A stretch of 64,000 nt of DNA from an uncultured Blautia sp. (GTDB taxonomy: Bacteria > Bacillota > Clostridia > Lachnospirales > Lachnospiraceae), in NCBI GenBank assembly GCA_934364795.1, contig CAKRMK010000008.1, forward strand, positions 34,343-98,342, given 5' to 3'. The stretch's first letter is position 1; every line of letters starts with the position of its first letter. The notes below the pieces were generated by a model. It saw only the letters and a list, made by a program, of their open reading frames with translations. It had not been told where the DNA came from and searched no databases. The position numbers and the translations under genes were made by a program. Shown piece after piece: positions 16,416 to 25,829 of this stretch.

Positions 16416-16451
16416 ATAGTACGAAAGAAATGAATTAAGGAGATGACATCA

Positions 16452-18539
16452 ATGGTCAAAGTAGGAAAATGGATAGCCAAGCATAAAGTCCTTGTCCTTC
16501 TAATCGGACTTTTGCTGGTGATCCCGTCTGTGATCGGAATTGCGAAGACGAGAGTTAATTATGATTTGTTAAGTTATCTGCCAGATACGCTGGAGACTGT
16601 CAAGGGTCAGGATATTCTGGTTGATGAGTTTGGTATGGGCGCCTTTTCCATGGTAATCGTGGAAAATATGGATATGAAGGATGTCCAGAAGCTGAAAGAG
16701 GATTTCAGCCAGGTAGAGCATGTGAAGGATGTTCTGTGGTACGACGATGTGGCTGATATCACCCTTCCTGTGGAGATGATCCCGGAGAAATACCGAAAGG
16801 TGTTTATTAACGGAGATGCTACCATGATGCTGGTGCTTTTTGATAACACCACATCCTCTGATGATTCTATGGAAGCTCTTACACAGCTTCGTAAGGTGGC
16901 CAATAAGCAGTGTTTTTTAAGCGGTATGACAGGTGTTGTCACCGATATTAAGAATATTGCCATGCAGGAACTTCCGATTTATGTTGTAATTGCAGCTGTA
17001 CTTAGTCTGGTGGTTCTGGAACTTACATCTGGTTCCTTTGTAGTTCCGTTTCTGTTCCTGCTTAGTATCGGACTTGCCATCCTTTACAACCTTGGAAGCA
17101 ATATTATTTTAGGTGAGACTTCCTATATTACACAGGCTCTGACAGCAGTACTTCAGCTTGGTGTTACAATGGACTATTCCATTTTCCTTCTGAACAGCTA
17201 CGAAGAGAATAAAAAGCGTTTTCCCGGCGAGAAAGACCGTGCCATGGGTCATGCCATTGCAAATACATTTAAGTCTGTAGCAGGAAGCTCTGTTACTACA
17301 GTTGCCGGATTCCTTGCTCTTTGTGTTATGACCTTTGCACTTGGACGGGACCTTGGTATCGTAATGGCAAAAGGTGTTGTAATTGGTGTTATCTGTTGTG
17401 TAACTGTTCTTCCGGCATTGGTTCTGTTCTTTGACAAACCAATTGAGAAAACACAGCATAAGCTTTTACTTAGCAACATGGATAAGCCATCCGCTTTTAT
17501 TACGAAGCATTATAAAGCATGGACTCTGGTTTTCCTGGTGCTTTTGTTCCCTGCTATTTATGGAAATAATCACACTCAGATCTATTATAATATTGCACAG
17601 TCCCTTCCATCTACCCTGGACTGCAACATTGCCAATGAAGAGCTGGAAAATACTTTTGCAGTAGGTAATATCCACATGATTATGCTGGATAAGAATATGG
17701 ATTCCAAGGCAAAACAGAACATGTTAAATGAGATTGACGATGTTGACGGTGTAAAGTGGAGCCTGGGCATGAATTCCCTGATTGGACCGACAGTTCCGGA
17801 ATCCATGATTCCGGAGGATCTGAAGAAGATTTTTAAAGGCGATGAGTATGAGCTTGCTTTTGTATGCTCTGAATATGGTTCTGCAACCGATGAAGTAAAT
17901 GCTCAGATTGCTGCCATTGATAAGATTGTTAAGAAGTACGATGACAGTGCAATGGTTATTGGTGAAGCGCCTCTGATGAAGGACCTTCAGGATACTACAG
18001 ATGCCGACCTGGTACGTGTAAATGTTATTTCCATCGGTGCTATTTTCCTGATCATCATGATTATTTTCAAATCAATTTCCCTGCCGATTATTCTGGTTGC
18101 GGTTATTGAGTTTGCGATTTTTGTAAATATGGCCATTCCGTTCTATCAGGGAATCAGCCTTCCGTTCGTAGCAAGTATTGTTATCGGAGCTATCCAGCTG
18201 GGTGCAACTGTAGACTATGCGATCCTGATGACTACACGTTATCAGAGAGAAAGACAGCATGGTAAGAATAAGATGGAAGCAATCGGCATTGCACATAAGA
18301 CCAGTATGCCATCTATCATCAGCAGTGGTCTTAGCTTCTTTGCTGCAACATTTGGTGTTTCCTGTTATTCACAGGTTGAGATGATCGGATCCATCTGTAC
18401 TCTGCTTGCCCGTGGAGCAATTATCAGTATGGTAGTTGTATTGTTTATTTTACCGGCGATGTTTATGATCTTTGACAAGCTGATCTGTGTAACATCTATT
18501 GGCTTCCTTGGAGATAAGAAAGCAGCCAAAAGTAAATAA
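16452..18539 (+). CDS. MMPL/RND-superfamily transporter
   Basis: A 695-residue membrane protein with the two-fold RND layout: one N-terminal helix, a large extracellular loop (~residues 45-165), six helices, a second loop (~365-530) and six more helices. Proton-relay-type motifs are visible in each half: LGVTMDYSIFLLNSYEE with the following FALGRDLGIVMAKGV, and LGATVDYAILMTTRYQRER. MMPL proteins export lipids, siderophores or drugs; the substrate is unknown. The ATG at 16452 lies nine bases from AAGGAG; the ATG at 16443 is directly adjacent to it and unlikely. A terminator follows. Confidence 0.88.
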   Translation: MVKVGKWIAKHKVLVLLIGLLLVIPSVIGIAKTRVNYDLLSYLPDTLETVKGQDILVDEFGMGAFSMVIVENMDMKDVQKLKEDFSQVEHVKDVLWYDDVADITLPVEMIPEKYRKVFINGDATMMLVLFDNTTSSDDSMEALTQLRKVANKQCFLSGMTGVVTDIKNIAMQELPIYVVIAAVLSLVVLELTSGSFVVPFLFLLSIGLAILYNLGSNIILGETSYITQALTAVLQLGVTMDYSIFLLNSYEENKKRFPGEKDRAMGHAIANTFKSVAGSSVTTVAGFLALCVMTFALGRDLGIVMAKGVVIGVICCVTVLPALVLFFDKPIEKTQHKLLLSNMDKPSAFITKHYKAWTLVFLVLLFPAIYGNNHTQIYYNIAQSLPSTLDCNIANEELENTFAVGNIHMIMLDKNMDSKAKQNMLNEIDDVDGVKWSLGMNSLIGPTVPESMIPEDLKKIFKGDEYELAFVCSEYGSATDEVNAQIAAIDKIVKKYDDSAMVIGEAPLMKDLQDTTDADLVRVNVISIGAIFLIIMIIFKSISLPIILVAVIEFAIFVNMAIPFYQGISLPFVASIVIGAIQLGATVDYAILMTTRYQRERQHGKNKMEAIGIAHKTSMPSIISSGLSFFAATFGVSCYSQVEMIGSICTLLARGAIISMVVVLFILPAMFMIFDKLICVTSIGFLGDKKAAKSK

Positions 18540-18563
18540 AATATAGAAATATATAATGTTTTG

Positions 18564-18627
18564 AAAGTCCTGTTCTGTATCTAGCGCCTTTTTCAAACAC
18601 GCTCTAGTGTACAGAATAGGACTTTTT
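18564..18627 (+). terminator. Terminator after the MMPL gene, with repeat in its loop
   Basis: AAAGTCCTGTTCTGTA pairs with TACAGAATAGGACTTT (one or two mismatches), followed by five T. Its loop contains the intergenic-repeat end GCCTTTTTCAAACACGCTCTAG (18586-18607), so a repeat seems to have inserted in, or been captured by, the terminator. Confidence 0.8.
18586..18607. repeat. Intergenic repeat, end fragment
   Basis: Same right-end sequence as in the 34759-34832 repeat (there TTTTTCAAACATGCTCTA). It lies within the loop of the preceding terminator. Confidence 0.6.
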
Positions 18628-18688
18628 AGTTGAATAAAAGGAAAGAACCCGTTATAATTGAGGGAAATGTAAAGGAGTGAGTTTGTTT

Positions 18689-19435
18689 ATGACATTGGAA
18701 GAAATACTTGCCCAGGTACAAATGGGAACTCTTTCCCCAAAGGCAGCAGAAAACCTGATCCGTCAGGATGGCTATAAAGAAATGGATTATGCAAAGCTGG
18801 ACACAGGCAGGAAAGCGCGTACCGGGTTTGCTGAAGTAATTTATTGCAGCAATAAGGCAGATGTCCACTTACTGAAGATTTTTGAACGCTTGTATGAGGA
18901 AGAAGGAGAAGTGCTGGGAACAAGAGCTTCCCAGGCACAGTATGAGCTGATAAGGGAGAAATTTCCACAGGTTCAGTATGATCCCATTTCCAGAATCATT
19001 AAGATAGAGAAACCGGATAAAGTGCATGAGGGAAAAGTGGCAGTGTGCACAGCTGGTACAGCTGATATCCCGGTGGCAGAGGAAGCAGCGCAGACAGCAG
19101 AGTATTTCGGAACTCATGTGGAGAGGATTTATGATGTAGGTGTCAGCGGAATGCACAGGCTGTTTTCCAGACTGGAAACAATCCAGGATGCCAACTGTGT
19201 GATAGCTGTTGCTGGCATGGAGGGGGCTCTTGCCAGTGTAATGGGAGGACTTGTCAGCCGTCCCGTGATCGCAGTGCCTACTTCTGTAGGGTATGGAGCT
19301 AATTTTCATGGCCTGTCAGCACTTCTTACTATGCTCAATTCCTGTGCAAACGGAATTGCTACAGTAAATATTGACAATGGATATGGCGCCGGATATCTGG
19401 CAACCCAGCTGAACCGGCTTGCACTTGGTAAATAA
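18689..19435 (+). CDS. larB: Nickel-pincer cofactor biosynthesis protein LarB
   Basis: A 248-residue cytoplasmic enzyme. LarB carboxylates and hydrolyses nicotinic acid adenine dinucleotide to start synthesis of the Ni-pincer nucleotide used by lactate racemase and relatives. The C-terminal half is the AIR-carboxylase-like domain: VAVCTAGTADIPVAEEA, YDVGVSGMHRL, VAGMEGALASVMGGL and PTSVGYGANFHGL. I chose the ATG at 18689 because a GTG at 18677 overlaps the AAAGGAG ribosome site. larC follows after 48 bases. LarE and a LarA-type enzyme are not in this window. Confidence 0.93.
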   Translation: MTLEEILAQVQMGTLSPKAAENLIRQDGYKEMDYAKLDTGRKARTGFAEVIYCSNKADVHLLKIFERLYEEEGEVLGTRASQAQYELIREKFPQVQYDPISRIIKIEKPDKVHEGKVAVCTAGTADIPVAEEAAQTAEYFGTHVERIYDVGVSGMHRLFSRLETIQDANCVIAVAGMEGALASVMGGLVSRPVIAVPTSVGYGANFHGLSALLTMLNSCANGIATVNIDNGYGAGYLATQLNRLALGK

Positions 19436-19475
19436 AGTTCAGACGAAAAAGTTCAAACAAAAAAGTTCAGACGAG
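19434..19475. repeat. Three tandem copies of a ~14-base unit between larB and larC
   Basis: The unit AAAGTTCAGACGA appears three times (the middle copy reads AAAGTTCAAACAA). The third copy runs into the larC ribosome site (CGAGGAG), so slippage here could alter larB-larC spacing without affecting either gene. Confidence 0.7.
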
Positions 19476-19483
19476 GAGATATT

Positions 19484-20857
19484 ATGGGAAAAACATTATA
19501 TCTGGAATGTTATTCAGGAATCAGCGGGGATATGACAGTTGCAGCCCTTCTGGACCTGGGAGCAGATCAGGCAGTTTTACAGGCTGCTCTTGATGGCCTT
19601 TTCGTTCAGGGATTTGAGACGAAGATTACAAGAGTAAAGAAATCCGGGATTGACGCCTGTGATTTTGACGTGATACTGGATTCGGAAATCAATGGGCATG
19701 ACCATGATATGGAGTATCTGCATGGACATGAAGCAGAAGCACATATTCACAGCCATGATCATGAGTACGTGGGAGCAGCGGCACATGCCCACGATCACGT
19801 ACATGGAGAAGGCACACATGCTCACAGCCACCACCAGCACCGTGGTATGAAAGAAATCCGTGAAATTATTAACAAAGCGGCTATGACAGAAGGGGCAAGG
19901 AAAATTGCCCTTGATATTTTTGAAATTCTGGCAAGGGCAGAGGCAAAGGCACATAATGTACCAGTTGAAGAGGTCCATTTCCATGAGGTAGGAGCAGTAG
20001 ATTCCATAGTGGATATTTTATCTGTGGCTGTCTGCGTGGATAATCTGGGAATTACAGATGTGATTGTACCTGTATTATATGAAGGAACCGGAACCATCCG
20101 CTGCCAGCATGGAATTCTGCCAGTGCCGGTACCGGCAGTTTCTAATATTGTACAGCAGTGTGGACTGAAGCTTCACCTTACCCAGGTAAGAGGAGAACTG
20201 GTCACTCCTACAGGCGCAGCAATTGTGGCAGCTCTTAAAACCTCCGAAAAACTTCCGAAAAGCTTCCAGGTGGAAAAAATCGGAATCGGTGCAGGAAAAA
20301 GAAAATATGAGTGTCCTGGAATCCTTCGGGCAATTTTAATTACCAGCCAGGAAACCGTTAATAAAAGCAATGTGAAAAATGAAAAACAGGACAGCCAGCA
20401 GTGCCTGGACTGTAAAGACTACATTTACAAGCTGGAAACCAATATTGATGACTGCAGCGGAGAAGTTCTTGGCTTTGTAATGGAAAAGCTGTTTGAGGCA
20501 GGGGCAAGAGATGTTCACTATACCCCTGTTTATATGAAAAAGAACCGTCCGGCATGGCTGCTTACTGTTATCTGCAAAGAAGAAGATGTGCCTGGAATGG
20601 AAGAGCTGATCTTTGCGGAAACTACCAGTATTGGAATCCGGAAATCCAAAATGGAGCGAACCATTTTACCCCGTAAAAAAGAAAAAGTTATGATTCCATA
20701 CGGAGAAGTGGAAGTGAAGGTATGCGGCCCGGAAGACGCACAGAAATTTTATCCGGAGTATGAAAGCCTTGCAAAAATTTGCAGGAAAACAGGAATTTCC
20801 TATGCAGAAGCATATCGCATGACAGTAGAAAGCTGTCTTAGAGATCCTGAACTTTAG
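19484..20857 (+). CDS. larC: Nickel insertion protein LarC
   Basis: A 457-residue protein that inserts Ni into the pincer nucleotide in a CTP-dependent reaction (LarC family). The N-terminal signature is LYLECYSGISGDMTVAALLDLG; EVHFHEVGAVDSIVDI and LVTPTGAAIVAAL follow, and the C-terminal half has KLETNIDDCSGEVLG and FAETTSIGIRKSKMERTILPR. Residues 71-120 are a strongly His-rich insert (17 His in 50 residues), likely a Ni store. In Lactobacillus plantarum larC is split and needs a frameshift; here it is one open frame. Co-transcribed with larB. Confidence 0.93.
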   Translation: MGKTLYLECYSGISGDMTVAALLDLGADQAVLQAALDGLFVQGFETKITRVKKSGIDACDFDVILDSEINGHDHDMEYLHGHEAEAHIHSHDHEYVGAAAHAHDHVHGEGTHAHSHHQHRGMKEIREIINKAAMTEGARKIALDIFEILARAEAKAHNVPVEEVHFHEVGAVDSIVDILSVAVCVDNLGITDVIVPVLYEGTGTIRCQHGILPVPVPAVSNIVQQCGLKLHLTQVRGELVTPTGAAIVAALKTSEKLPKSFQVEKIGIGAGKRKYECPGILRAILITSQETVNKSNVKNEKQDSQQCLDCKDYIYKLETNIDDCSGEVLGFVMEKLFEAGARDVHYTPVYMKKNRPAWLLTVICKEEDVPGMEELIFAETTSIGIRKSKMERTILPRKKEKVMIPYGEVEVKVCGPEDAQKFYPEYESLAKICRKTGISYAEAYRMTVESCLRDPEL

Positions 20858-20875
20858 AAATATTGAAAATGTTAT

Positions 20876-20896
20876 GCCTTTTCTAAACACGCTTCA
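20876..20896. repeat. Intergenic repeat, end fragment
   Basis: GCCTTTTCTAAACACGCTTCAG is a diverged copy of the repeat end. It is in the 224-base gap between larC and the teichoic-acid-type locus, which otherwise holds a promoter and no gene. Confidence 0.45.
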
Positions 20897-20987
20897 GATG
20901 TTGCGTTTAACGGAAGCATATTTGTTTTGGCATGAATTTGCCGAAAACTTAAGAAATAAGAGGCGGAAGATTGTAAAAACCGCAGTG

Positions 20988-21016
20988 TTGCAACTGATAG
21001 CTTTGTATGCTACAAT
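20988..21016 (+). promoter_or_regulatory. Promoter of the cell-surface polymer locus
   Basis: TTGCAA (20988-20993), 17-base spacer, and extended -10 TGCTACAAT (21008-21016). It is the only strong promoter seen ahead of the eleven-gene run that starts at 21082. Confidence 0.7.
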
Positions 21017-21081
21017 ACAGGTTGGTTTTTACACAGATACCACATGTAAAAACTAATATCTGAAAATACGATGGAGTGATT

Positions 21082-21858
21082 ATGAAGAAATATTTTGATA
21101 ATTTTAGGCAGTACCAGTTTTTGCTCAGCGAGCTGGTAAAAAAAGGAATCAAACTGAAATACCGTCGTTCCTATCTCGGTATTTTATGGTCTATGCTGGA
21201 GCCTTTGCTCACCATGATCGTTCTGACAATTGTATTCGGAACCTTGTACGGAAATACAGACAGAACTTTCCCTGTATACATTCTGTCAGGACGTCTTTTG
21301 TACAGCTTTTATTCATCCGCGACCAAAACCACACTGAAATCCATACGGTCCAATTCCGCTATGATTAAGAAGGTATACGTTCCAAAATATTTATACCCTC
21401 TTTCCAGTGTGCTTTATAACTATATTATTTTCCTGATTTCCATGATTGTCCTGGCAGTTGTGGCAGCTGTGCTGGGAGTAGAGCCTACCCTTTATCTGCT
21501 TCAGGCGCCGGTTGCACTGATTATTCTGTTTTTCCTTTCTTATGGATCAGGAATGTTTCTGGCAACCATCGGAGTATTTTTCAGGGATGTGGAGTATTTA
21601 TGGTCTGTAGGACTTATGCTGATCATGTACACCTGCGCTATTTTCTATTATCCAAGTAAGCTTCTTAAGAGCGGCTGGGCATGGATCCTGAAATTTAATC
21701 CGCTGTACTGTACCATCCAGATTTTCCGTTCCGCAATCTTCGGAGAGCCGATGTATCTCCCATATGTACTGTATGCTGCAGGCTTCAGTATTGCAATTAC
21801 CATCATCGGACTTGTATGCTTTAAGAAGAACCAGGATGAGTTCATTTTGTATATTTAA
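21082..21858 (+). CDS. ABC-2 type polysaccharide/teichoic acid export permease
   Basis: A 258-residue membrane protein with six hydrophobic segments, of the TagG/Wzm type. The N-terminal amphipathic RQYQFLLSELVKKGIKLKYRRSYLGILWSMLEPLL segment is the family hallmark. With the ATPase encoded next it moves a lipid-linked polymer across the membrane. The ATG at 21082 has GGAG five bases upstream; the in-frame GTG at 21076 overlaps it. First gene of the locus. Confidence 0.92.
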   Translation: MKKYFDNFRQYQFLLSELVKKGIKLKYRRSYLGILWSMLEPLLTMIVLTIVFGTLYGNTDRTFPVYILSGRLLYSFYSSATKTTLKSIRSNSAMIKKVYVPKYLYPLSSVLYNYIIFLISMIVLAVVAAVLGVEPTLYLLQAPVALIILFFLSYGSGMFLATIGVFFRDVEYLWSVGLMLIMYTCAIFYYPSKLLKSGWAWILKFNPLYCTIQIFRSAIFGEPMYLPYVLYAAGFSIAITIIGLVCFKKNQDEFILYI

Positions 21859-21867
21859 GGAGAAAAT

Positions 21868-22608
21868 ATGAGCAAAACAGCCATTGAAGTAAACAATGTA
21901 AGCATGAAGTTCAACCTTAGCAAAGAAAAGGTTGACAGTTTAAAAGATTATATTTTAAAATCCATCAAACATGAGATCCAGTACAATGAATTCTGGGCAT
22001 TGAAGAATGTGGATTTTAAAGTGGAAGCAGGAGACCGTGTAGGAATCCTAGGACTTAACGGTGCTGGAAAAAGTACCCTTCTGAAGGTTATTTCCGGCGT
22101 ATTCAAGCCTACAGAGGGCTCCGTTGTCAAGCGTGGAAAAACAGTTCCCCTTCTGGAGCTTGGAGCAGGCTTTGACCCACAGTATACCGGCACAGAGAAT
22201 ATTTATCTGTACGGAGCTATGTTAGGATATACAAAAGAATTTATTGACAGCAAGTTTGACGAAATCGTGGAATTTTCCGAACTTCAGAAATTTATGGATG
22301 TTCCGGTGAAGAACTATTCCTCCGGTATGAAGTCAAGACTTGGATTTTCCATTGCAACAGTTGTAGAGCCGAAGATTCTGATCCTGGACGAGGTGCTTTC
22401 TGTTGGAGATGCCAAATTCCGCAGAAAAAGTGAGAAAAAGATTATGAGCATGTTTGATTCCGGGGTTACGGTCCTTTTCGTATCCCATTCACTGGAGCAG
22501 GTTGTCCGCCTTTGCAATAAGGCAATGATCCTGGAGAAGGGACAGCTGCTGGCATATGGAGATATCGGACCTATTGCAGAGCAGTACAGTAAGATGATCG
22601 GAGGCTGA
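21868..22608 (+). CDS. ABC transporter ATP-binding subunit (TagH/Wzt type)
   Basis: A 246-residue ATPase partner of the preceding permease. Walker A is GLNGAGKST, the signature is YSSGMKSRLGF, Walker B is ILILDEVLSVGD and the H-loop is VSHSLEQV. The ELGAGFDPQYTGTENIYLYGAMLG segment is characteristic of the polysaccharide/teichoic acid exporter branch. There is no C-terminal carbohydrate-binding extension, so no Wzt-like terminal-modification check is expected. It starts nine bases after the permease. Confidence 0.93.
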   Translation: MSKTAIEVNNVSMKFNLSKEKVDSLKDYILKSIKHEIQYNEFWALKNVDFKVEAGDRVGILGLNGAGKSTLLKVISGVFKPTEGSVVKRGKTVPLLELGAGFDPQYTGTENIYLYGAMLGYTKEFIDSKFDEIVEFSELQKFMDVPVKNYSSGMKSRLGFSIATVVEPKILILDEVLSVGDAKFRRKSEKKIMSMFDSGVTVLFVSHSLEQVVRLCNKAMILEKGQLLAYGDIGPIAEQYSKMIGG

Positions 22609-22610
22609 TG

Positions 22611-23702
22611 ATGGAGAAGGTACTGACAAAAGAGGATTCTGGTGCTTTAAAGGGAGTTGCCGTTCTTTTGATGGTATTTCACCATTGCTTCAGGAGCAAA
22701 GCAAAATTTGCGGCCTATTCGCTTATTTTTACACCCTTTCATGTAAAAACAATCATTCATCTGGCGCGCTGGGCGAAAATCTGTGTACCGATTTTTGCCT
22801 TTGTGTCCGGATATGGACTGATCTATGTCTACAAAAAAATGGAAAACCCTTCTCCTGGAGAGGTTTTTCGCTGGATAAAAAAACGCCTGATCTCCACTTT
22901 ATCTGGATTCTGGTTTGTTGCAGGTGCTTCTTATGTTGTTCTGTATCTGTTTGGCAGACTGAATTTAAGCAAATGGGGAGATAATAATTTCAAGCGTATC
23001 CTTCTGGCCGGCATAGATTGTCTGGGGTTATCTGAACTTCTGGGAACCAATACACTTCGAGGTGCATGGTGGTACATGGGAGCTGCCATAGTATTTATCA
23101 TTTTGCTTCCGCTTTTGGCATGGATATTGGGAAAATGGAAGCTTGGCGGTCTTGTGTGTATCGGGCTTTTATCAGCAGTGCCAAGAATAACTGGAATTGG
23201 ATTTCCTGGTGGAACCAATGCTTTTTCCTTTCTTACAGCATTTATCCTTGGAGTTCTAAGTCAGGAATATCATATTTTTAACTGGTTCCACTGTCTGCAT
23301 CTGGTAAAAAATGAAAAAATAAATGATTTACTGAAATTCTGTCTTACCGCTGCCGGGATAGCCTTTGGTATATGGAGCTATTCTAAAATCCCGGTAAAAG
23401 TGTTCTGGGAATATCATTATGCAATTGTTCCTTTTGTTTTGATTTTGTTTCTTGTGGAATATGTGTTCCGCCTGAAAAAAGTAAGAAATGTTTTCGAGTA
23501 TTTCGGAAAATATTCTCTTGACATCTGGCTTCTCCATACTTTTGTGCGTGATTATCTTGCCAGATATGTGTGGGACGTGAAATATTTCCTGCTGGTTCCT
23601 GTAGTGATCACATTAATTTCCCTTGTACTTGGAATTATAGTAGAAGCAGCAAAAAAATACAGTGGATATAATAAAATGATTCATTACTTCATCAAAAAAT
23701 AA
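22611..23702 (+). CDS. Membrane acyltransferase family 3
   Basis: A 363-residue integral membrane protein with about ten helices. It begins with DSGALKGVAVLLMVFHHC, the acyltransferase-3 (OafA/NolL) motif with the catalytic His; later it shows WYMGAAIVFIILLPLL and YSLDIWLLHTF. Members transfer acetyl or succinyl groups to surface glycans. In this locus it probably acylates the exported polymer or its precursor. The ATG at 22611 is six bases after GGAGG and is preferred over 22608, which overlaps the preceding stop. Confidence 0.85.
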   Translation: MEKVLTKEDSGALKGVAVLLMVFHHCFRSKAKFAAYSLIFTPFHVKTIIHLARWAKICVPIFAFVSGYGLIYVYKKMENPSPGEVFRWIKKRLISTLSGFWFVAGASYVVLYLFGRLNLSKWGDNNFKRILLAGIDCLGLSELLGTNTLRGAWWYMGAAIVFIILLPLLAWILGKWKLGGLVCIGLLSAVPRITGIGFPGGTNAFSFLTAFILGVLSQEYHIFNWFHCLHLVKNEKINDLLKFCLTAAGIAFGIWSYSKIPVKVFWEYHYAIVPFVLILFLVEYVFRLKKVRNVFEYFGKYSLDIWLLHTFVRDYLARYVWDVKYFLLVPVVITLISLVLGIIVEAAKKYSGYNKMIHYFIKK

Positions 23703-23726
23703 AGCGCAGTAAAAGGAGATATTCAT

Positions 23727-24827
23727 TTGAAAGTACTGCAAATAGGTCTTGGCAATGTACAGGGCGGTCTGGAAGCCTTTGTCATGAATTATTACAGAGT
23801 TCTGGTTCATATGGATGTGCAGTTTGATTATGTGTGCATGTATGATGAAATTGCATATGCCAGAGAAATCAAAAGCCTGGGAGGGCATGTCTATTATGTT
23901 CCCAATGTGAAAAAAGACTATGTGGGATACAAAAAAGCACTGAAGAAGATTCTGCAGGAAGGCTCTTACCATGCTGTTCATGTAAATATGCTTTCTGCAG
24001 CAAATATCGTTCCTCTTCGTGTTGCACATAAGATGGGAATAAAAAAGGTGATTGCCCATTGCCACAGTTCTTCCTGCCCGGGACTGGTGAGAAATCTTAT
24101 GAACTGGTGGAACAGGCCATTTATTAATCGCTATGCTACAGATAAATTTGCATGTGCCATTGTTGCCGGAAAATGGATGTTTGGCGAAAAAGCATTTGCA
24201 AACGGGGAAGTGACAGTGATCAATAATGCCATTCATATAGATAAATTTGCCTTTTCTCTGGAAAAGAGAAACCGGATCCGGCAGGAAATGGGATGGGAAA
24301 ATAAGCTGGTTATTGGTCATGTGGGTCGTTTTGACATTCCAAAGAATCATCAGCGTATGATTCCTGTGATGGAAGAAGTGACAAAGAAAAATCCCAATGC
24401 GGTTCTGGCTCTGATAGGCGGTAAAGAGGGGCTTTACCAAAAAATCCAGGAAAAAACAGATCAGGCAGGTCTTCGCGACAAGATCTGCTTTGCAGGAAAG
24501 CAGGATGATGTATGCAGCTATCTGTGTGCAATGGATGTATTTTTGTTCCCTTCGCTTTTTGAGGGAGTTCCATTTGCCCTGATCGAGGCACAGGCCAACG
24601 GACTTCCCTGTGTGATGGCAGACTCTGTATCTGAGGAGGCTGTAGTATTTCCAGAGCGGGTAAGCCGGCTTTCCCTGAATGAAAGTAACCAGGTCTGGGC
24701 AGAGAACATTCTGAAAATGAGTGAAATAAAAAGAGAAGAGCCGGAAGTACTTAAGAAAAAGCTGAAAGAGGCTCATTTTGACATAACAACAGAAGCAAAC
24801 CGTCTCAGGGATTTATATAAGGAGTAA
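23727..24827 (+). CDS. Family 4 glycosyltransferase
   Basis: A 366-residue cytoplasmic GT-B glycosyltransferase. The N-terminal domain opens with KVLQIGLGNVQGGLEAFVMNYY; the C-terminal GT1 domain has GHVGRFDIPKNHQRMI, ALIGGKEG, ICFAGKQDDV and the E-x7-E nucleotide-sugar motif in FPSLFEGVPFALIEAQANGLPC. The start is a TTG eight bases after AAAGGAG. Its donor and acceptor sugars are unknown; from its place in the locus it should build part of a surface glycan. Confidence 0.87.
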   Translation: MKVLQIGLGNVQGGLEAFVMNYYRVLVHMDVQFDYVCMYDEIAYAREIKSLGGHVYYVPNVKKDYVGYKKALKKILQEGSYHAVHVNMLSAANIVPLRVAHKMGIKKVIAHCHSSSCPGLVRNLMNWWNRPFINRYATDKFACAIVAGKWMFGEKAFANGEVTVINNAIHIDKFAFSLEKRNRIRQEMGWENKLVIGHVGRFDIPKNHQRMIPVMEEVTKKNPNAVLALIGGKEGLYQKIQEKTDQAGLRDKICFAGKQDDVCSYLCAMDVFLFPSLFEGVPFALIEAQANGLPCVMADSVSEEAVVFPERVSRLSLNESNQVWAENILKMSEIKREEPEVLKKKLKEAHFDITTEANRLRDLYKE

Positions 24828-24833
24828 AGGGAA

Positions 24834-25826
24834 ATGGAAAAAATAGACTTTGTATTACCCTGGGTAGATGGCGGAGATGAAAACTGGAGAAGGGTTCGGG
24901 CACAGTATGCGCCGGATACCGGTTCAGATGCCACAGCAAGCCGCTACCGTGACTGGGATAACCTGCAGTACTGGTTCCGGGGAGTGGAGAAATTTGCCCC
25001 ATGGGTAAATCATGTTTACTTTGTCACCTGCGGACATCTTCCCAAATGGCTGAATACCAGTCATCCGAAGCTGACTGTGGTACGCCATGACGAATTTATG
25101 GATCCGGAATATCTGCCAACCTTCAGCAGCCATCCCATTGAACTGAATCTTCACAGAATCAAGGGCCTTTCTGAAAAATTTGTTTACTTCAATGATGATA
25201 CATTTCTTACAGCTCCTGTAAGTCAGGAGGATTTTTTCAAAAACGGACTGCCAAGGGACTGCTGTATTGAGACAGCAATTGCCCAGGACGACATTGACGA
25301 TCCATTTGCACACATTCTCTTAAATAATGCAGCACTTATCAATATGCATTTCAAAAAAAGAGAAGTGATCCGCCGCACATGGAAAAAATGGTTCAGTCCG
25401 GCATATGGAAAAATGGTCATGAGGAATTTTCTGATGCTTCCATATCAGGAATTTTCTGGCTTTAAGTATACTCATATGCCCAGTCCATTTTTGAAAAGCT
25501 CCTACGAAAAAGTGTGGGAAGAAGAAGGGGCACGGCTTCACCGTCTGTGCCACAACCGTTTCCGCACCTCTTTTGATGTGAACCAGTATCTGATCAAGCA
25601 CTGGCAATGCATGGAAGGTAAATATGAACCACAGACCCCTTCCTTTGGATTCTTTTGTATCATGGGACGGGATGATGAGCGGCTGTATGACATTATGGAA
25701 AAACAGTCCTATAAAATGGTCTGCATCAACGACAGTGACAGACTGAAGGATTTCCCAGGCACCAGGGATAAAGTGCGAAATGCATTCGAAAAGATTTTGC
25801 CGGAAAAATCTTCTTATGAGGTGTAG
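24834..25826 (+). CDS. Stealth-family sugar-1-phosphate transferase
   Basis: A 330-residue protein with the conserved Stealth regions: CR1 IDFVLPWVDGGDENW at the N-terminus; CR2 RYRDWDNLQYWFRGVEKFAPWV...PKWLN; then SSHPIELNLHRIKGLSEKFVYFNDDTFL; and C-terminal CR3/CR4 (FDVNQYLIKHWQ, CINDSD). Stealth proteins are hexose-1-phosphate transferases of capsule synthesis, related to human GlcNAc-1-phosphotransferase. It implies phosphodiester-linked sugars in the polymer, in addition to glycerol phosphate. It is six bases after the previous gene. Confidence 0.9.
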   Translation: MEKIDFVLPWVDGGDENWRRVRAQYAPDTGSDATASRYRDWDNLQYWFRGVEKFAPWVNHVYFVTCGHLPKWLNTSHPKLTVVRHDEFMDPEYLPTFSSHPIELNLHRIKGLSEKFVYFNDDTFLTAPVSQEDFFKNGLPRDCCIETAIAQDDIDDPFAHILLNNAALINMHFKKREVIRRTWKKWFSPAYGKMVMRNFLMLPYQEFSGFKYTHMPSPFLKSSYEKVWEEEGARLHRLCHNRFRTSFDVNQYLIKHWQCMEGKYEPQTPSFGFFCIMGRDDERLYDIMEKQSYKMVCINDSDRLKDFPGTRDKVRNAFEKILPEKSSYEV

Positions 25827-25829
25827 GAT

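Noticed and set aside
23613..24776. A 387-codon minus-strand frame opposite the GT4 gene
   Set aside because: Antisense to a well-supported glycosyltransferase; its sequence is rich in His, Phe and Cys, as expected from reverse reading of that gene.
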